Shown here: positions 53,173 through 60,124 of the stretch, piece after piece
Position numbering within the stretch: position 1 is the stretch's first letter
How the letters are laid out: each line of letters opens with the position of its first letter
Origin: Phenylobacterium sp.
GTDB taxonomy: Bacteria; Pseudomonadota; Alphaproteobacteria; Caulobacterales; Caulobacteraceae
Direction: 5' to 3'
DNA length: 64,000 nt
Assembly (NCBI GenBank): GCA_018001015.1
Contig: JAGNIV010000007.1
Location: 62,001-126,000 of the forward strand
Translations under genes and position numbers: made by a program
The notes under the pieces: generated by a model
Seen by the model: only the letters and a program-made list of their open reading frames with translations
Database searches by the model: none
What the model was told of the DNA's origin: nothing

Positions 53173-54057
53173 TCACTTGAACGTGGGCGCGCTCCAGGTC
53201 TCCCAGATGTCCGGCACGTCGGTGGAAACCTTGTCGGTGAAGGCCGGCGGACGCTTCTCAAGGAAGGACATGACGCCTTCGCGGGCGTCGGACATGGCGC
53301 CGCGGGTCTGGATGCCCCGGCTGTCGGCGCGGTGGGCCTCCATGGGGTGATTGGCGCCGGCCATGCGCCACAGCAACTGGCGGGTGAGGGCGATGGAGAC
53401 CGGCGCGGTGTTGTCGGCGATCTCACGGGCCAGGGCGCGGGCGGCCGGCAGCAAGTCTTCCGGCGCGTGCAGCGAGCGGACCAGACCCTTATCCAGCGCC
53501 TCCTGGGCCGAGAAGATGCGGCCCGTATAGCACCACTCCAGGGCGGTCTGCACGCCCACCACCTTGGGCAGGAACCAGGATGAGGCCGCCTCGGGGTTGA
53601 GGCCGCGCCGGGCGAACACCAGGCCGAACCGCGCCTCGGTGGAGGCCAGGCGGATGTCCATGGGCAGTTGCATCGTGACCCCGACCCCCACCGCCGGGCC
53701 GTTCACGGCGGCGATCACCGGCTTGAGGCTCTCATAGATGCGCAGGGTCAGCAGACCGCCGCCGTCGCGCTGCACGCCGTCGCGGGTGCGGGCGGCCTTA
53801 TCTTCCCCGCCGCGCGCGTCGTAGTCGAAGGTTTGGGCGCCGCCCGACAGATCAGCCCCGGCGCAGAAGCCGCGCCCGGCCCCGGTGACGATCACCGCCT
53901 TGACCGCGTCATCGGCGTCGGTGACGTCGAAGGCGGCGATCATGTCCTTCATCATCTGGGTGTTGAAGGCGTTCAGCTTGTCGGGCCGGTTCAGCGTGAT
54001 CGTGGCGATCCCGTCCTCGACGGCATAGGCGAGCGTCTCGAAAGTCGGCGTGGCCAT
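53173..54057 (-). CDS. Enoyl-CoA hydratase/isomerase family protein
   Basis: A 294-residue crotonase-fold enzyme. The oxyanion loop is GAGRGFCAGADLSGG and the second glycine-rich region is NGPAVGVGVTMQLPMDIRLAS, followed by FARRGLNPEAASSWFLPKVVG, where Glu is placed as in hydratases. It hydrates 2-enoyl-CoA or isomerises it. ATG 54057 has GGAGG 8 nt upstream, replacing a longer frame. It diverges from an acyl-CoA synthetase gene across a 144-bp region with a perfect palindrome, so the two are probably coregulated. Confidence 0.9.
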   Translation of the reverse strand: MATPTFETLAYAVEDGIATITLNRPDKLNAFNTQMMKDMIAAFDVTDADDAVKAVIVTGAGRGFCAGADLSGGAQTFDYDARGGEDKAARTRDGVQRDGGGLLTLRIYESLKPVIAAVNGPAVGVGVTMQLPMDIRLASTEARFGLVFARRGLNPEAASSWFLPKVVGVQTALEWCYTGRIFSAQEALDKGLVRSLHAPEDLLPAARALAREIADNTAPVSIALTRQLLWRMAGANHPMEAHRADSRGIQTRGAMSDAREGVMSFLEKRPPAFTDKVSTDVPDIWETWSAPTFK

Positions 54058-54092
54058 CGTGTCTTCCTCCCTGATTTTCTTCAGTTCGCACC

Positions 54093-54115
54093 GCTTGACG
54101 GACGGTCCGTCAAGC
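54093..54115. promoter_or_regulatory. Perfect 23-bp palindrome, candidate TetR-type operator
   Basis: GCTTGACGGAC-G-GTCCGTCAAGC has 11-bp perfect arms around one base. It lies 36 bp upstream of the hydratase start and 86 bp before the synthetase start, so one regulator could control both. Palindromes of the form TTGAC-N-GTCAA are typical of TetR-family repressors of acyl-CoA genes; the regulator is not in the window. Confidence 0.65.
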
Positions 54116-54201
54116 ACCGCATCGTCGGATCAAGAACGATAGTTTGGGAGGAGGTCCGGAGCGCTGCAAAGGCGCCCGGGCCCCAGTTTTCAGGACCCGC
54201 C

Positions 54202-55740
54202 ATGCATCCGGCCACCCACGCCAAGACCCACCCCGACCGCGCCGCCTACATCATGGCGGGAACCGGGGAGACGGTGACCTACAAACAGTTGGACGACCGC
54301 TCGAACCAGGGCGCGCAGCTCTTCCGGTCGCTGGGCCTGGCGACCGGCGACGTCATCGCCATCCTGATGGACAACAGCCCGCGCTTCTTCGAGATCGCCT
54401 GGGCCGCCCAGCGCTCGGGGCTCTACTACGCCTGCATCTCGTCCAAGCTGACCTCGGGCGAGATCGACTACATCATGCAGGATTGCGCCGCGAAGCTGCT
54501 GGTCACCTCGGCGGGCGTCGGACCGGTGATTGACGAGCTGCCGGCCCTGTTGCCGGGCGTGCGGCTCTACATGGTCGGCGACGCGCGCGCGCCCTATGAG
54601 AGCTTCGAGTCGGCGCGGGACAAGATGCCGGCCACGCCTGTAGCCGACGAGACCGCCGGCCGCGACATGCTCTATTCGTCAGGCACCACGGGCCGCCCCA
54701 AGGGCATCAAGCCGCCCCTGACCGGGGGACCGATCGACGAACCGGGCGGCGTGGCGAACCTCGCGGCCGGCCTGTTCGGCTTCAAGCCCGACAGCGTCTA
54801 CATCTCGCCCGCCCCGCTCTATCACGCCGCGCCCCTGCGCTGGTGCATGGCCGTGCATCAGCTGGGCGGCACGGTCATCGTGATGGAGAAATTCGACCCC
54901 GAGGCGATGCTGGCCCTGATCGAGAAGTACAAGGTCGATGTCGGCCAGTTCGTCCCCACCCACTTCGTGCGCATGCTGAAGCTGCCGGAAGAGGTGCGCA
55001 GCCGGTACGACGTCTCCTCCATGCGCTCAGCGGTGCACGCCGCCGCCCCCTGCCCGATCCCGGTCAAGGAACAGATGCTGGCCTGGTGGGGGCCGGTGAT
55101 CCACGAGTACTACGCCGGGTCCGAGGGCAACGGCTTCTGCTATGTCGGCCCGCAGGACTGGCTGACCCACAAGGGCACGGTGGGCCGCGCCATCCTGGGC
55201 CAAGCCAAGATCGTCGGCGAGGACGGCGAGGAACTGCCGCCCCGCGGCGAGGGCACGGTCTATTTCGCCGGCGGCGCGCCGCTAACCTATCACAACGCCC
55301 CCGACAAGATCGCCGAGAACACCAACAAGCTGGGCTGGACGACGCTCGGCGACGTTGGCTGGCTGGACGAGGAGGGCTTCCTCTACCTCACCGACCGCAA
55401 GAGCTTCATGATCATCTCCGGCGGGGTGAACATCTATCCGCAGGAACTCGAGAACCTGCTGATCACCCACCCCAAGGTGGCCGACGCCGCCGTGGTGGGG
55501 GCGCCGCATGAGGAGATGGGCGAACAGGTGGCCGCGGTGATCCAGCCGATGAACTGGGACGAGGCCGGCGACGCCCTGAAGGACGAGCTGATGGCCTTCT
55601 GCCGGGCCAACCTGTCCCACGTGAAGTCACCGCGCATCCTGGACTTCATGCAGGAACTGCCGCGCCACCCCACCGGCAAGCTCTACAAGCGCCTCATCCG
55701 CGACGCCTACTGGGGCAAGGAAGGCTCCAAGATCGTCTAG
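54202..55740 (+). CDS. Acyl-CoA synthetase (AMP-forming)
   Basis: A 512-residue ANL-superfamily ligase that activates a carboxylic acid to its CoA thioester. Motifs: MLYSSGTTGRPKGIK (P-loop), YYAGSEGNG (A5-type), GWTTLGDVGWLDEEGFLYL (A7/A8 with the hinge Asp), SGGVNIYPQELE and PTGKLYKR with the catalytic Lys near the end. ATG 54202 follows the family start; the much longer open frame overlaps the divergent gene region. The substrate could be a fatty, steroid-derived or aromatic acid. Divergent from an enoyl-CoA hydratase, which suggests beta-oxidation-like use. Confidence 0.92.
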   Translation: MHPATHAKTHPDRAAYIMAGTGETVTYKQLDDRSNQGAQLFRSLGLATGDVIAILMDNSPRFFEIAWAAQRSGLYYACISSKLTSGEIDYIMQDCAAKLLVTSAGVGPVIDELPALLPGVRLYMVGDARAPYESFESARDKMPATPVADETAGRDMLYSSGTTGRPKGIKPPLTGGPIDEPGGVANLAAGLFGFKPDSVYISPAPLYHAAPLRWCMAVHQLGGTVIVMEKFDPEAMLALIEKYKVDVGQFVPTHFVRMLKLPEEVRSRYDVSSMRSAVHAAAPCPIPVKEQMLAWWGPVIHEYYAGSEGNGFCYVGPQDWLTHKGTVGRAILGQAKIVGEDGEELPPRGEGTVYFAGGAPLTYHNAPDKIAENTNKLGWTTLGDVGWLDEEGFLYLTDRKSFMIISGGVNIYPQELENLLITHPKVADAAVVGAPHEEMGEQVAAVIQPMNWDEAGDALKDELMAFCRANLSHVKSPRILDFMQELPRHPTGKLYKRLIRDAYWGKEGSKIV

Positions 55741-55808
55741 ACCGCACCGGCATAAGGTGTAGTCTGGCGCCAGCATGAGCCTCCGGACCCGCCTCGCCCA
55801 GACCGTAG

Positions 55809-55830
55809 CCAATCCCTCTCCGGGGATTGG
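55809..55830 (+). terminator. Hairpin CCAATCCC-tctccg-GGGATTGG
   Basis: A perfect 8-bp stem 68 bp after the synthetase stop. No strong T-run follows; it probably ends or protects the synthetase transcript. Confidence 0.5.
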
Positions 55831-55863
55831 GCGCGCGCGAGTCTAGACAGACCTCTTCGCTCA

Positions 55864-55894
55864 CCGATCCCCCGCAAGCCTGCGGATGGATCGG
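55864..55894 (+). promoter_or_regulatory. Nested hairpin in the leader of the methyltransferase gene
   Basis: CCGATCC (55864-55870) pairs with GGATCGG (55888-55894), and CCGCA pairs with TGCGG inside. It lies 40 bp upstream of the start at 55935. It may be another terminator element or a leader structure. Confidence 0.4.
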
Positions 55895-55934
55895 TCAGCC
55901 CCTTCTCCATCCGCGTTCCAAGATGGAGACAGAC

Positions 55935-56624
55935 ATGACCCAACCCGACTGGTGGTACGACGACCTCAAGCAGGTCGGCCTGGACTTCGCCGATGAGGCG
56001 CAGGTGGCGACCTATGACGAGCGCCAGGGGTCCACGGTGGCCGAGGCGCGGCGCCTTCTGATGCGACTTGGCGTCGGGCCTGCGACGGCCCTGGCCGATA
56101 TCGGCTGCGGCACGGGGCTGCTGACCTGCGAGGCGGCGGGGATGGCGCGCAGCGTGCGGGCCATCGACATCTCGGGCGCGATGCTGGACGCCGCCAAGCG
56201 CCGGGCCGAGGCGCAGCGCCTGCGCAACATCGCCTTCGAGCAGGCCGGATTCCTGACCTTCGCGGCGTCGGACGACCTGGACCTGATCGTCGCCAAGAAC
56301 GCCCTGCATCACCTGCCCGACATGTGGAAGGCGGTGGCCCTGACCCGCATGCGCGACGCCTTGAAGCCCGGTGGGCGGCTCTATATTCGCGATGTGGCTT
56401 TCAACTGCGGTCCGGACGCCATCCCGCGCACCGTTGAAAGCTGGATCGGCCACATGACCCGAGACAGCGGCTACAGCCGCGCCGAGGTCGCCACCCATGT
56501 GCGCGAGGAGCACTCCACCTTCGCCTGGATCCTGGAGCGGTTGATCACCGAGGCGGGCTTCCGGCTGATCAGCCGCGAACATGACGGGGTCTATGCCGAG
56601 TTCGTGGCCCAGGCGGTGGCTTGA
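55935..56624 (+). CDS. Class I SAM-dependent methyltransferase
   Basis: A 229-residue enzyme with ADIGCGTGLLTCEAA (SAM-binding motif I near residue 56), AIDISGAMLDAAKRR (motif II) and LIVAKNALHHLPD, the Methyltransf_11/25 layout for small molecules or proteins. The start ATG 55935 has GGAG 7 nt upstream; the open frame extends further 5' without family sequence. It heads a same-strand run with a small basic protein, TerB, a second small protein and BI-1, but the gap to the next gene is 235 bp. Confidence 0.85.
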   Translation: MTQPDWWYDDLKQVGLDFADEAQVATYDERQGSTVAEARRLLMRLGVGPATALADIGCGTGLLTCEAAGMARSVRAIDISGAMLDAAKRRAEAQRLRNIAFEQAGFLTFAASDDLDLIVAKNALHHLPDMWKAVALTRMRDALKPGGRLYIRDVAFNCGPDAIPRTVESWIGHMTRDSGYSRAEVATHVREEHSTFAWILERLITEAGFRLISREHDGVYAEFVAQAVA

Positions 56625-56733
56625 GCTGGCGCGCGCGTCATGCATGAGCGACGCCTATCAGGCGGATGATCTTTTCTCATTGGTGAATTGGGAGGGCCTG
56701 GGGCATCTTGTATCGGCGACCCGGGCCCCTCTG

Positions 56734-56750
56734 ACGATCATTGTGATCGT
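56734..56750. promoter_or_regulatory. Palindrome ACGATCA-ttg-TGATCGT
   Basis: Perfect 7-bp arms in the gap before the small gene at 56860. A possible operator for the genes that follow. Confidence 0.35.
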
Positions 56751-56859
56751 GATGTCGGTTCGCATCGGGTGCGCTCGATGACGGGGTCCGGCTTTCCATC
56801 CCCCATCGAATTCCGGCGACCATGAGTCGAGCGCGCCCTTCACGAGAAGGAGTGGCTCC

Positions 56860-57036
56860 ATGTCTATCATCCGTGCGTCCCTGGGACGCTTTCAGGCCTT
56901 GCTGCGGAACGCGGCCCCGAAACCGCGCCGGCTTCGCGCGCTGCGGCGGCTCATTCTTGGCCCGGCGTCGCCCCCGAACACCTGGCTCCTCGCCCCCTAC
57001 CTCGCCCTCCAGCCGGCCAAGGCGCGCAAGCGATAG
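56860..57036 (+). CDS. Small basic protein, 58 residues
   Basis: A short frame starting MSIIRASLGRFQALLRN, rich in Arg, Lys, Leu and Pro (RRLRALRRLILG) and ending in AKARKR. A strong ribosome-binding site, GAGAAGGAG, ends 7 nt before the ATG, the best support that it is translated. No family is recognised. The amphipathic, positively charged character would allow membrane or nucleic-acid binding. It lies 49 bp upstream of the TerB gene. Confidence 0.5.
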   Translation: MSIIRASLGRFQALLRNAAPKPRRLRALRRLILGPASPPNTWLLAPYLALQPAKARKR

Positions 57037-57085
57037 CCGATCCCTGTCAGGTTCCCCTTTGGGGGAGAGAAGAGTGAGAGACCAG

Positions 57086-57556
57086 ATGACCTACGCAACG
57101 CAAAGCCGCCGGACCCCGGTGGCGCACGAGACCCTCGAGACCTGGACGCCCGGCGACGAGATCGAGATGGACGCCCTGATCGCCGCCTGCGTCCTGGTGG
57201 CCCAGGCCGATGGCTGGGTCACCCACGACGAACGCCGGCGCATGATCGAACGGATGCGCCGGTCGCCGACCATCGCCCTGTTTGGCGTCGAAGAAGTCCT
57301 TCAGGGCTTCGAAACGCTCAATGATCGGCTTGACCGCGACCTCGACGAGGGTGTCGAGGCCGCCGAGACGGCGATCCAACGCCTCGCCGGACGGGCCGGC
57401 CCATCGCGCCTGCTGGTGGAAACCGCCTGCGCGGTCGCCGAGGCCGACGGCGGGTTCGACGCCGAGGAGCGAGACATCGTTCTTCGTCTGTGCGAGCTGC
57501 TCGATCTTCATCCCGGCGCCTTCGGCGTCGTCACCCCAGAAGGGGCGAGACGATGA
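57086..57556 (+). CDS. TerB-like (tellurite-resistance domain) protein
   Basis: A 156-residue helical protein with paired halves that carry acidic motifs: CVLVAQADGWVTHDERRRMIE (landmark, residues 36-56) and CAVAEADGGFDAEERDIVLRL (landmark, residues 115-135). This xxxADGxxxxxER pattern is typical of TerB domains, which bind metal ions and are linked to membrane stress and phage responses. ATG 57086 was chosen after GAGAG. Its stop overlaps the start of the next small gene as ATGA. Confidence 0.82.
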   Translation: MTYATQSRRTPVAHETLETWTPGDEIEMDALIAACVLVAQADGWVTHDERRRMIERMRRSPTIALFGVEEVLQGFETLNDRLDRDLDEGVEAAETAIQRLAGRAGPSRLLVETACAVAEADGGFDAEERDIVLRLCELLDLHPGAFGVVTPEGARR

Positions 57557-57729
57557 GGATCGGGGCCCCCATCCCACAGGTTTGGACGGCGCACATGGCC
57601 CAGGCGGTGGCCCATGCCGCGAGCCATAGCAGCACCCCGACGCATCAGCCCGTCGCGCCCCCAAATCCCACGCCAGACCAGATCACCACCCGCCGGACCA
57701 GTTCTCACACCTTCGACATTCGCGTCTGA
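57553..57729 (+). CDS. Small protein translationally coupled to TerB, 58 residues
   Basis: A short frame starting MRIGAPIPQVWTAHMAQAVA. Its ATG overlaps the TerB stop (ATGA), the common sign of coupling. The composition is His/Pro/Thr-rich with no hydrophobic helix (THQPVAPPNPTPDQITTRR). No family is recognised. It ends 40 bp before the BI-1 gene. Confidence 0.5.
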   Translation: MRIGAPIPQVWTAHMAQAVAHAASHSSTPTHQPVAPPNPTPDQITTRRTSSHTFDIRV

Positions 57730-57769
57730 ATCCGGCTCGGCGTGCCTCCGAGCCCCGAAAGGAGTCGTC

Positions 57770-58513
57770 ATGGAAAACTACAATCCCGCGCTGGAGCGCG
57801 GTTCAGCCACCACCGACATGTCGATCGATGCGGGGCTGCGGGCTTTCATGCTCGGGGTCTACAACAAGATGGGCCTTGGCCTGCTGGTCTCGGCCGGCCT
57901 CGCCTGGACCACAGCCAACTGGGCGCCGGCGCGAGACGCGTTGTTTGTCGTCTCTGACGGTCGTCTGTCCGGCTATACCCTGGCCGGGACGATCCTGGTG
58001 TTCTCGCCCCTGGTTATCCTGCTGGGGTCGGCCTTCCTGATGCGCAACGCCTCGGCTCGGACCGCCAGCGCGCTCTACTGGACCGTCGTGGCCCTGATCG
58101 GCGCCTCGTTCGGCGCCCTGGCCCTGCGCTATACCGGCCAGAGCCTGGCCTCCACCTTCCTCGTGACCGCCGCGGCCTTTGGCGGGCTCAGCCTCTATGG
58201 CTACACCACCAAGCGGGACCTCACCGGTTTGGGTTCCTTCCTGATCATGGGGGTCGTCGGCCTGCTGCTCGCCAGCCTGGTCAACCTCTGGCTCCAGTCG
58301 TCGCTGATGATGTTGATGATCAGCGGAATCGGGGTTCTGATCTTCGCCGGCCTCACCGCCCACGACACTCAGCGCCTGAAGTTCACCTATCATGAGCTCG
58401 GCGGCGATCAGGCCGCCTTGAGTTCGGCCACCAGTTTTGGCGCGCTGAGCCTCTACCTCGACTTCGTGAACCTATTCCAGTTCCTGCTGGCGTTTCTGGG
58501 CGACCGGCGCTGA
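57770..58513 (+). CDS. Bax inhibitor-1 (BI-1/YbhL) family membrane protein
   Basis: A 247-residue inner-membrane protein with seven hydrophobic segments. Family landmarks are AFMLGVYNKMGLGLLVSAGL near the start, YGYTTKRDLTGLGSFLIMG and the conserved LYLDFVNLFQFLLAFLGDRR end. Bacterial BI-1 proteins (YbhL, YccA, BsYetJ) act as calcium leak channels or modulate FtsH. ATG 57770 has AAGGAG 6 nt upstream. It follows TerB and a small protein, so a shared stress role is plausible. Confidence 0.93.
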   Translation: MENYNPALERGSATTDMSIDAGLRAFMLGVYNKMGLGLLVSAGLAWTTANWAPARDALFVVSDGRLSGYTLAGTILVFSPLVILLGSAFLMRNASARTASALYWTVVALIGASFGALALRYTGQSLASTFLVTAAAFGGLSLYGYTTKRDLTGLGSFLIMGVVGLLLASLVNLWLQSSLMMLMISGIGVLIFAGLTAHDTQRLKFTYHELGGDQAALSSATSFGALSLYLDFVNLFQFLLAFLGDRR

Positions 58514-58624
58514 GGCCCCGGGGCGCATCCCCAGGGTCAGAGCCTCGTCGGCGGATGCGCCCTTGCCCACCGCACCCTAGCTGCTAGAGGTCGAACACCT
58601 GTTTCAAAGACGAGGACTTGAACG

Positions 58625-59074
58625 ATGAACCCCGTGGAATTCAAAGATCTGCCCGGCCTGGTTGGCCAGGAAACCGGCGTGTCGGATTGGCTGGAAATCA
58701 CCCAGGAGCGCGTGAACCAGTTCGCCGAGGCCACCGGCGATCATCAGTGGATCCACGTGGATGTCGAGCGCGCCAACCGCGAAATGGGCGGCCCGATCGC
58801 CCACGGTTACCTGACCCTTTCGCTGCTGCCGTTCCTGGGCGGCGGCCTGATGCCGGTGAAGGGCGTCACCCGCGGGATCAACTACGGCTCCGACAAGGTG
58901 CGCTTCGTGAACATGGTCCGGGTCGGCAAGCGGGTGCGCCTGCGCCAGAAGCTGATCGGCGTCGACGCCAAGGCCGGTGGCGTGCAGATCCGCATGGAAT
59001 GCACCATCGAGATCGAAGGCGAGGACAAGCCCGCCTGCATCGCCGAGACCTTGTCCCTGCTGTACGGAGCGTAA
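58625..59074 (+). CDS. MaoC-family (R)-specific enoyl-CoA hydratase
   Basis: A 149-residue hot-dog protein with the hydratase signature (FAEATGDHQWIHVDVERAN and GPIAHGYLTLSLLP), giving the catalytic Asp/His pair. NYGSDKVRFVNMVRVGKRVR is typical of the MaoC/NodN group. It could hydrate short enoyl-CoAs in fatty acid or polyester metabolism. It is followed by a strong terminator. A paralogue is at 2008-2457. Confidence 0.9.
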   Translation: MNPVEFKDLPGLVGQETGVSDWLEITQERVNQFAEATGDHQWIHVDVERANREMGGPIAHGYLTLSLLPFLGGGLMPVKGVTRGINYGSDKVRFVNMVRVGKRVRLRQKLIGVDAKAGGVQIRMECTIEIEGEDKPACIAETLSLLYGA

Positions 59075-59083
59075 GAGCAAAAG

Positions 59084-59115
59084 CCGCTCATCCCGGCAAA
59101 GGCCGGGATGAGCGG
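59084..59115. terminator. Strong hairpin between convergent genes
   Basis: CCGCTCATCCCGGC-aaag-GCCGGGATGAGCGG, a perfect 14-bp stem 10 bp after the MaoC stop and 10 bp from the end of the protease gene. Probably works for both strands; the GCAAAA before it gives a T-run for the minus strand. Confidence 0.75.
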
Positions 59116-59124
59116 ATATGCCCC

Positions 59125-59955
59125 CTACCAGTCGGGCGAGACGGCCTCTTCGGCCGAGGCGGCCTTGGCGCCGGTGACGACTTCGTTGGAAGCCGTGGTC
59201 ACCGGGGCATAGGGATCTTCCACCAGACCGATGGTCTCGCGGATGTACTTGGCCTGGGTGACGATACCGATCTCCAGGCGCTCATTATTCAATTCGACCT
59301 GCTGGGTCAGCAGACCGGCGATGAACTGCGCCGGCTGGGCCTCGGTCGCGCCGCTCCGCCGTCGCGAGTTGTCGGCCATGAACACCGGGCCGCCCGAATT
59401 GCCTGGGAAGACGTTGAAATCGAGCAGGAAGGTCGGGAAGATTTTGGCCGGCGCGATCGGATAGGAGGCCACCCGGCCGGCCCGCAGGATCGGGAAGCCG
59501 GCGCGGTTGGCGGCCAAGCCGCGCGGGAACCCCAGAGCCATCATCTCATCGCCCGCGCCCACCTGCAGGGCGGCGAAGGTCTGATCGTCGGCCAGCCAGC
59601 TCAGCGGGATGGCGGCCTTGGCGAATTCTTCCGGCGCCGTGATCGAGATGGCGGCCACGTCGCGCGACGGGTGCTGGGTCCAGAGCTGGCGGCCCGCGGC
59701 ATCGCGAATCTTCAGGGTCTGGGGCGAATAGGTCCAGGAGCCGTCGGGGTTCTCGATCCGATAGCCGACACGCGCCTCGGCGCCGGGCATCTTGGCGAGC
59801 ACGTGGTTTGCGGTGACGAGGACTGTGTGCGGCTGGCCGTCCGGGCTCAGCGACTGGATCAGGAAGCCGGTGCCGACCGTGCGGGTGCCGTCCCCAAGGG
59901 GCTGCTCCACCTGCACCGTCGCGTGGATGAGCTCCACGGATAGGTCATAGACCAT
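59125..59955 (-). CDS. Trypsin-like serine protease without an obvious signal peptide
   Basis: A 276-residue protein with a chymotrypsin-fold triad: His in VTANHVLAK, Asp in SRDVAAISI and Ser in PGNSGGPVF, as in S1C-like bacterial proteases, but no PDZ domain. No clear signal peptide or membrane helix precedes the protease, so it may be cytoplasmic, or the true start lies elsewhere. ATG 59955 was chosen; a TTG at 59994 adds 13 residues. The C-terminus has an acidic, Ala-rich tail (GAKAASAEEAVSPDW). Confidence 0.8.
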   Translation of the reverse strand: MVYDLSVELIHATVQVEQPLGDGTRTVGTGFLIQSLSPDGQPHTVLVTANHVLAKMPGAEARVGYRIENPDGSWTYSPQTLKIRDAAGRQLWTQHPSRDVAAISITAPEEFAKAAIPLSWLADDQTFAALQVGAGDEMMALGFPRGLAANRAGFPILRAGRVASYPIAPAKIFPTFLLDFNVFPGNSGGPVFMADNSRRRSGATEAQPAQFIAGLLTQQVELNNERLEIGIVTQAKYIRETIGLVEDPYAPVTTASNEVVTGAKAASAEEAVSPDW

Positions 59956-60124
59956 CGACGTCCCCGACAAAATTTCCGCAACTCGCGGAACCAATTAACG
60001 GGATACTTCCTTAAGAACGTCGTTAACGCAAAGGCCCATCTGTGCTCCAGCCGATGCGCCATGTTGCCGCGTGCTCCAAGGGTTACGCCTTGAGGGCGCT
60101 GCGTGCCTGGGCCATCTAACGGGA

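Noticed and set aside
56644-56781. 45-codon frame MSDAYQADDLFSLVNW...
   Set aside because: Has a short hydrophobic end but no ribosome-binding site; not distinguishable from chance.
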